Shown here: piece by piece, positions 59,897 through 64,000 of the stretch
Layout of the letters: the number at the start of each line of letters is the position of its first letter
How positions within the stretch are numbered: the first letter of the stretch is position 1
From: an uncultured Oscillospiraceae bacterium
GTDB lineage: Bacteria; Bacillota; Clostridia; Oscillospirales; Oscillospiraceae
DNA length: 64,000 nucleotides
Direction of reading: 5' to 3'
Assembly (NCBI GenBank): GCA_934613505.1
Contig: CAKTTB010000003.1
Location: 1-64,000, forward strand
Notes under the pieces: generated by a model
Databases searched by the model: none
Told to the model about the DNA's origin: nothing
The model's input: the letters and a program-made list of their open reading frames with translations, nothing else
Program-made: the position numbers and the translations under genes

Positions 59897-60909
59897 CAGA
59901 ACGAACCATCAACGCCGAGCGCGTCGAGCAGCTGATCGACGTTTTCGGCTCCTTTGACGAGAATATCCGGAAAATCGAAGAAGCCTTCGGCGTGAAGATC
60001 ACGAACCGGAACAATGAGCTGAAAGTCTCCGGCGACGAGGAAGCCGCCGACAAGGGCTGCCGCGCCATCGAGGCACTGCTCGCGCTCTCCGCCAAGGGCG
60101 AGGAGATCGACGAGCAGAAGGTACGCTATCTCATCGGCCTTGTGAACTCCGGCAACGAAGATCAGGTCAGCAAAATGGCCAAGGATGTCGTCTGTGTGAC
60201 GGCCAAGGGCCGCCCGGTCAAGGCAAAGACCATCGGCCAGCAGAATTATCTGAAGGCCATCGAAAAAAACACCATCACCATCGGCGTCGGCCCCGCCGGC
60301 ACCGGCAAGACCTATCTTGCCGTGGCAGAAGCCGTCGCGGCCTTCCGCGCAAAGACGGTCAACCGCATCATCCTGACGCGCCCCGCGGTTGAAGCGGGCG
60401 AGCGGCTGGGCTTTCTGCCGGGCGATCTGCAGAACAAGGTCGACCCGTATCTGCGGCCGCTGTACGACGCGCTGTTTGACATGCTGGGGCCGGAGACCTA
60501 TGGCAAGTACCTCGAGCGCGGCAATATCGAGGTCGCGCCGCTGGCCTACATGCGCGGCCGCACGCTCGACGATAGCTTCATCATCCTCGACGAGGCACAG
60601 AACACCACGCGCGAGCAGATGAAGATGTTCCTGACGCGGCTCGGCTTCGGCTCCAAGATCGTCATCACCGGCGACATCACCCAGATCGACCTGCCGGGCG
60701 ACAAGGTCAGCGGTCTGAAAGAGGCCATCCGCGTGCTTGACGGCGTCGAGGATATCCAGATCTGTAAGCTCACCCCGGCGGACGTTGTGCGCCATGTGCT
60801 TGTGCAGCGGATCGTCGCCGCCTATGATAAATACGAAAAGAACCGTCTTCCGGACGAGCATGCCCGGAAATTCAAACAGAAACCGGATTGGAAGAGAGAA
60901 AAGAAATGA
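59893..60909 (+). CDS. phoH: PhoH-like ATPase
   Basis: The product is 338 aa. The Walker A motif GPAGTGKT is at 133-140; Walker B is FIILDEAQN; and RPAVEAGERLGFLPGD and MFLTRLGFGSKIVITGD match the family. The N-terminal part has a KH-like sequence (ITNRNNELKVSG). Bacterial PhoH works with YbeY in RNA handling. The start lies on the ATGA overlap with yqfD. In Bacillus, yqfF (pgpH), dgkA and cdd separate this gene and its neighbours from era; here they are missing. Confidence 0.94.
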   Translation: MTERTINAERVEQLIDVFGSFDENIRKIEEAFGVKITNRNNELKVSGDEEAADKGCRAIEALLALSAKGEEIDEQKVRYLIGLVNSGNEDQVSKMAKDVVCVTAKGRPVKAKTIGQQNYLKAIEKNTITIGVGPAGTGKTYLAVAEAVAAFRAKTVNRIILTRPAVEAGERLGFLPGDLQNKVDPYLRPLYDALFDMLGPETYGKYLERGNIEVAPLAYMRGRTLDDSFIILDEAQNTTREQMKMFLTRLGFGSKIVITGDITQIDLPGDKVSGLKEAIRVLDGVEDIQICKLTPADVVRHVLVQRIVAAYDKYEKNRLPDEHARKFKQKPDWKREKK

Positions 60910-61400
60910 AGCATCGCATCGTTATTCGCTGTGAAGCGCACAGCCTGAGCGACTTTGCGCTCAAGCAGCAGATCGCAAAATGCATCACCGCCGCCCTTGA
61001 CCATCAGGGCGTCCGCACGCCGTGTGAGATCAATGTCCTTGTCACTGACGACGAGGGCATCCGCGCCATCAATAACGCTTACCGCAAGATCGACAAGTCG
61101 ACGGACGTGCTGTCGTTCCCGATGTTCGAGCTGACGGCGGGCGAGCTGCCTGCGTCGTGGGAGACGTACAAGGATCCGGATACCGGTCTTGTGCCGCTGG
61201 GCGATATGGCCATCAGCCTTGAGCGCGCCAAGCAGCAGGCCGCGGAGTTCGGCCACAGCGCCAGACGCGAGGTTGGCTATCTGACCATCCACTCGATCCT
61301 GCACCTGCTGGGCTACGACCATGTGGACGAAGGCCCGATGAAAAAACAGATGCGCGCCGCCGAAGAGGCGATTCTTGCCGAAATTGAACTTCCGAGATAA
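60906..61400 (+). CDS. ybeY: Endoribonuclease/rRNA maturation factor YbeY
   Basis: The product is 164 aa. The metal motif HSILHLLGYDHVD is complete (three histidines). VLSFPMFELTAGE and LGDMAISLERAK are also conserved. YbeY helps process the 3' end of 16S rRNA and ribosome quality control. The start at 60906 overlaps the phoH stop (ATGA), with GGAAGAG upstream; an ATG-like GTG six codons earlier is less likely. The gene ends 10 bp before era. Confidence 0.94.
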   Translation: MKHRIVIRCEAHSLSDFALKQQIAKCITAALDHQGVRTPCEINVLVTDDEGIRAINNAYRKIDKSTDVLSFPMFELTAGELPASWETYKDPDTGLVPLGDMAISLERAKQQAAEFGHSARREVGYLTIHSILHLLGYDHVDEGPMKKQMRAAEEAILAEIELPR

Positions 61401-61410
61401 GGAGATACCT

Positions 61411-62301
61411 ATGAAAACCAAAACTGCGATGATCACGATCGCCGGCCGCCCGAACGTCGGCAAATCCACGCTGGCCAATGCCCTCGTCGGAGAGAAAATC
61501 GCCATCGTATCCCATAAGCCCCAGACGACCCGCAACCGTATCTGTGCCATCGTTGACCGCGGCGATACGCAGCTGGTCTTTATCGACACGCCGGGCTTCC
61601 ACCGTCCGCGGACGAAGCTGGGCGATTACATGGTGAACGTCGTCAATCAGTCGGTCGCCGACGTCGATGCCGTCATTCTGCTGGTCGAGCCGATCGCCAA
61701 CGTCGGCCCGCAGGAGCAGGAGCTGGTCGAGAAAATCAAGGCCGCCGGTGTCCCCGCGATCCTTGTCATCAACAAGATCGACACCGTGGAAAAGGAGAAC
61801 CTTCTGCCGGTGATCGCAGCCTATAAGGATCTCATGGACTTTGTGGACGTCATTCCCATCAGCGCCAAGTGGCACGACGGCCTTGACAGTCTCATGCAGG
61901 TCTGCGAGAGCTTCGCGCAGGAAGGACCGTTCATGTTCCCGGAGGGTATCTCGACGGACATGCCGGAAAAGCAGGTCATGGCCGAGATCATCCGCGAAAA
62001 GCTCCTGTGGAACCTCGAAAAGGAGATCCCGCACGGCACAGCGGTCGAGATCACGAAATTCTCCGAGCGCGACGACGGTATCATCGATATTGATGCGACC
62101 ATCTACTGCGAAAAGGCAAGCCACAAGGGCATCATCATCGGCAAAAACGGCCAGATGCTCAAGAAGATCAGCTCCGACGCCCGCAAGGACTGCGAGCGCT
62201 TCATGGGAACGAAGGTCTTTCTGCAGACATGGGTGCGCGTCAAGGAAAACTGGCGCGACAGCGACTTCATGATCTCCAACTTCGGCTATCACAAGGAGTG
62301 A
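61411..62301 (+). CDS. era: GTPase Era
   Basis: The product is 296 aa. G1 is GRPNVGKST (12-20); the switch region holds TTRNRI; G3 is DTPGFH; G4 is NKID; and SAKW ends the G domain. The C-terminal KH domain has GIIIGKNGQMLKKI. Era binds 16S rRNA and assists small-subunit assembly. The ATG at 61411 follows AAGGAG; an upstream start would begin inside ybeY. It follows ybeY closely, which is consistent with a shared role in ribosome assembly. Confidence 0.95.
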   Translation: MKTKTAMITIAGRPNVGKSTLANALVGEKIAIVSHKPQTTRNRICAIVDRGDTQLVFIDTPGFHRPRTKLGDYMVNVVNQSVADVDAVILLVEPIANVGPQEQELVEKIKAAGVPAILVINKIDTVEKENLLPVIAAYKDLMDFVDVIPISAKWHDGLDSLMQVCESFAQEGPFMFPEGISTDMPEKQVMAEIIREKLLWNLEKEIPHGTAVEITKFSERDDGIIDIDATIYCEKASHKGIIIGKNGQMLKKISSDARKDCERFMGTKVFLQTWVRVKENWRDSDFMISNFGYHKE

Positions 62302-62376
62302 GCCGCTCTGCGGCAAAAAACCCCAGCATAGCGCCCGCCGGTCCCGCTCATCCTAACCGTAAAGGAGGATGCAGCT

Positions 62377-62532
62377 ATGAAACCGGAATTTTTGTGGGAG
62401 ATCTTTACCAAGACCGGCGCGCCGGAGGCGTATCTGCTGTATAAGGACGCCGGGCGCGCGCAGGCAGCCAAAAGGGAAGCGGAATATGTATCTGACAACG
62501 CGGGGCCTTGTCCTCCGGACAACCGAATATAA
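62377..62532 (+). CDS. yqzL: YqzL-like small protein
   Basis: The product is 51 aa. The start MKPEFLWEIFTKTGAPEAYL and LLYKD match the small YqzL family, which stands between era and recO in Bacillus. The tail here (AEYVSDNAGPCPPDNRI) is read from DNA that also encodes the start of recO, so the two genes share 47 bp in different frames. AAAGGAGG lies 7 nt before the ATG, one of the best ribosome sites nearby. Function is unknown in all species. Confidence 0.85.
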   Translation: MKPEFLWEIFTKTGAPEAYLLYKDAGRAQAAKREAEYVSDNAGPCPPDNRI

Positions 62533-63226
62533 GGAGACGGACCGCATCCTGACGGTCCTGACCGCGGAGGACGGCCTGCTGACCCTCAAGGCGCGGGGCG
62601 TGCGCTCGAATCGCAGCAAGCTCAAGGGTGCATGCCAGCTTCTGACCTATGCGGAGTTTACCGTCAGCGAGGTGCGCGGCTTCCGCTTTATCAGCGAGGC
62701 GACGGCCATCGAGATGTTTGCCGGTCTGCGAAATGACATCGTTCTTCTGGCGCTGAGCAGCTATTTTGCCCAGCTGGCCGAGGTCCTGTCGCAGGAGGAC
62801 GCGGCAAGCCCGGCACTTCTGAGCCTTATCTTGAACGCACTCTACGCGCTCTCGAAGCTGCAGAAGCCGCCGCGGCTCGTCAAGGCGGCGACAGAGCTTC
62901 GGCTGGCGGCCATCGCCGGGTATCAGCCGGAGCTGTCCGGCTGCTGTGTGTGCGGCAGCCCGGAGCCGGACAGGTTCTGCATTGCGGAAGGTACGCTGGA
63001 GTGTGCCGCCTGCCGCTCGGGCGACGGCGTAAGGATGCCGCTCTCGCCGGCGTCTCTGGCGGCTATGCGGTATATCCTCTCGTGTCCGGAGAAGAAGCTG
63101 TTTTCGTTTTCTATCTCAGGCGCGGCCGAAAAGGAGCTGTGTGACGCGGCGGAAAGCTATCTGCTCACGCAGCTCGAGCGCAGCTTTTATACATTGGATT
63201 TCTATAAATCCCTGCATATCGAATAA
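62486..63226 (+). CDS. recO: DNA repair protein RecO
   Basis: The product is 246 aa. The N-terminal OB fold has LTTRGLVLRTTEYKETDRIL, and a C-terminal zinc cluster has CCVCG and CAAC with two additional cysteines. RecO helps load RecA at gaps with RecR. The start lies inside yqzL; GGGAAGCGG precedes it. The gene ends 12 bp before mutS2. Confidence 0.94.
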   Translation: MYLTTRGLVLRTTEYKETDRILTVLTAEDGLLTLKARGVRSNRSKLKGACQLLTYAEFTVSEVRGFRFISEATAIEMFAGLRNDIVLLALSSYFAQLAEVLSQEDAASPALLSLILNALYALSKLQKPPRLVKAATELRLAAIAGYQPELSGCCVCGSPEPDRFCIAEGTLECAACRSGDGVRMPLSPASLAAMRYILSCPEKKLFSFSISGAAEKELCDAAESYLLTQLERSFYTLDFYKSLHIE

Positions 63227-63238
63227 GGAACGTTACGT

Positions 63239-64000
63239 ATGAACGAACAATATGAAAAATCCATAACCAAGCTGGAACTCGATAAGGTTCTGGCGCTGCT
63301 GGCCGATCAGGCCTCGTCGCAGGCGGCCAAGGAGCGCTGCATGGCGCTGCGCCCGCTGGATGACGCAGACGAGATCCGCCGCAAGCTGGAAGAGACCTCT
63401 GCGGCCTGCGCATGCATCACGGTCAAGGGTTCGCCGGGCTTCGGCGGTCTGTATGACGTCGGCGCGTCGCTCGACCGCGCGTACCGCGGCGGCTGCCTCA
63501 GCCAGGAGGAGCTGCTGCGCATCGCGGCGGTCCTCAAATCCGCCCGCCAGACGAAGAGCTACGCGGAGGGCGAGGGCAAAAGCGCGCAGGAGCCGTCGGT
63601 GCTGGATATTTATTTTCAGCAGCTGACGACAAATAAATACCTCGAAGAGCGTATTTTCAACTCCATCCTTTCCAAGGATGAAATTGCAGACGCAGCCAGC
63701 TCGGAGCTTGCGTCCATCCGCCGGAAGATCCGGCAGCAAAGCTCCAGAATCCGCGAATCGCTCCAGAAGATCATCACCTCTCCGGCCTATGCAAAGATCC
63801 TGCAGGAGCCGATCGTGACCATCCGGTCCGACCGCTTTGTGGTGCCGGTCAAGGCGGAGTGCAAGGGGCAGCTGCCCGGTCTGGTGCATGACGTGTCCTC
63901 CTCCGGCAGTACGTATTTTATCGAGCCGATGTCCGCCGTCAACGGCAATAACGAGCTGCGCGAGCTGTTTATGGCGGAGCGCAAGGAGATCGAGCGCATT
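63239..64000 (+). CDS. mutS2: MutS2 (partial, cut by window end)
   Basis: The first 254 codons are visible and open to the window edge. The family's N-terminal pattern is clear: ITKLELDKVLALLADQASS, ALRPLDDADEI, GLYDVGASLDRAYRGG, 'FVVPVKAECKGQLPGLVHDV' and SSSGSTYFIEP. MutS2 lacks mismatch-recognition and acts on recombination intermediates or collided ribosomes. The ATPase and Smr parts must lie downstream of the window. AAGGAACG precedes the ATG. Confidence 0.93.
   Translation, partial: MNEQYEKSITKLELDKVLALLADQASSQAAKERCMALRPLDDADEIRRKLEETSAACACITVKGSPGFGGLYDVGASLDRAYRGGCLSQEELLRIAAVLKSARQTKSYAEGEGKSAQEPSVLDIYFQQLTTNKYLEERIFNSILSKDEIADAASSELASIRRKIRQQSSRIRESLQKIITSPAYAKILQEPIVTIRSDRFVVPVKAECKGQLPGLVHDVSSSGSTYFIEPMSAVNGNNELRELFMAERKEIERI

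Noticed and set aside
1-64000. CRISPR array, restriction or abortive-infection systems, prophage structural genes
   Set aside because: No regularly spaced repeats and no recognisable defence or phage genes were found, apart from the serine recombinase and the MazF toxin.

Overview
The window reads as chromosome of a GC-rich, spore-forming, anaerobic Firmicute, most likely an Oscillospiraceae-type gut clostridium. The evidence is the sporulation genes (ylbJ-like, yqfC, yqfD), the Firmicutes order yqfC-yqfD-phoH-ybeY-era-yqzL-recO-mutS2, the murT-gatD pair, Gram-positive lipoprotein signals, strong AGGAGG ribosome sites, and ferredoxin-linked 2-oxoacid oxidation. The taxon is inferred from gene content and order, not from a marker-gene comparison.

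Layout. (1) 1-3.0 kb: right end of a mobile element, with a sigma-70 region-4-like protein, a strongly folded non-coding stretch closed by a terminator, a 60-aa protein and a large serine recombinase. It abuts tRNA-Ala(CGC). The first 22 nt of that tRNA are duplicated 102 bp upstream, beside what looks like the original tRNA promoter. (2) 3.4-7.6 kb: lipoprotein, MBOAT acyltransferase and DHHW protein (cell-surface acylation), then a convergent CobD/HisC-like aminotransferase. (3) 7.8-29.9 kb: a large sugar or polyol catabolic island. It holds two zinc alcohol dehydrogenases, a Gfo/Idh/MocA oxidoreductase, two SDR dehydrogenases, three FGGY kinases, a class II aldolase with an extra C-terminal domain, a class III aminotransferase, a GtrA-like membrane protein, TetR and DeoR regulators, a D-psicose/D-tagatose 3-epimerase, an Rbs-type ABC importer and a split transketolase. 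(4) 30.2-41.0 kb: an acid-fermentation module with ferredoxin, a three-subunit 2-oxoacid:ferredoxin oxidoreductase, an ADP-forming acyl-CoA synthetase, an aminotransferase, an SSS symporter, an MFS carrier and an RpiR regulator, then a convergent amidohydrolase. (5) 41.0-64 kb: mostly housekeeping: plsY, VTT membrane protein, GNAT, nnrD, alr, a solitary mazF, an SLH-SH3-NlpC/P60 wall hydrolase, murT-gatD, methyltransferase, uracil-DNA glycosylase, D,D-carboxypeptidase, comEA, a two-component system with a GerMN lipoprotein, sporulation genes, and the phoH-ybeY-era-yqzL-recO-mutS2 run, cut by the window edge.

How it fits together (inference). The island could import a sugar through the Rbs-type transporter, oxidise, reduce or epimerise it with the dehydrogenases and epimerase, phosphorylate it with an FGGY kinase, and pass the ketose phosphate to the split transketolase or the class II aldolase. 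The neighbouring module would turn an amino acid or 2-oxo acid into acyl-CoA and then acid plus ATP, giving reduced ferredoxin. Regulatory DNA supports separate units: a perfect TetR-type operator over the tetR promoter start, a perfect 16-bp palindrome just after the ferredoxin-operon promoter, paired repeats upstream of deoR, and strong hairpins without U-tracts between genes of the transporter operon. The substrate cannot be read from sequence alone. No CRISPR array, restriction system or recognisable phage gene was seen.
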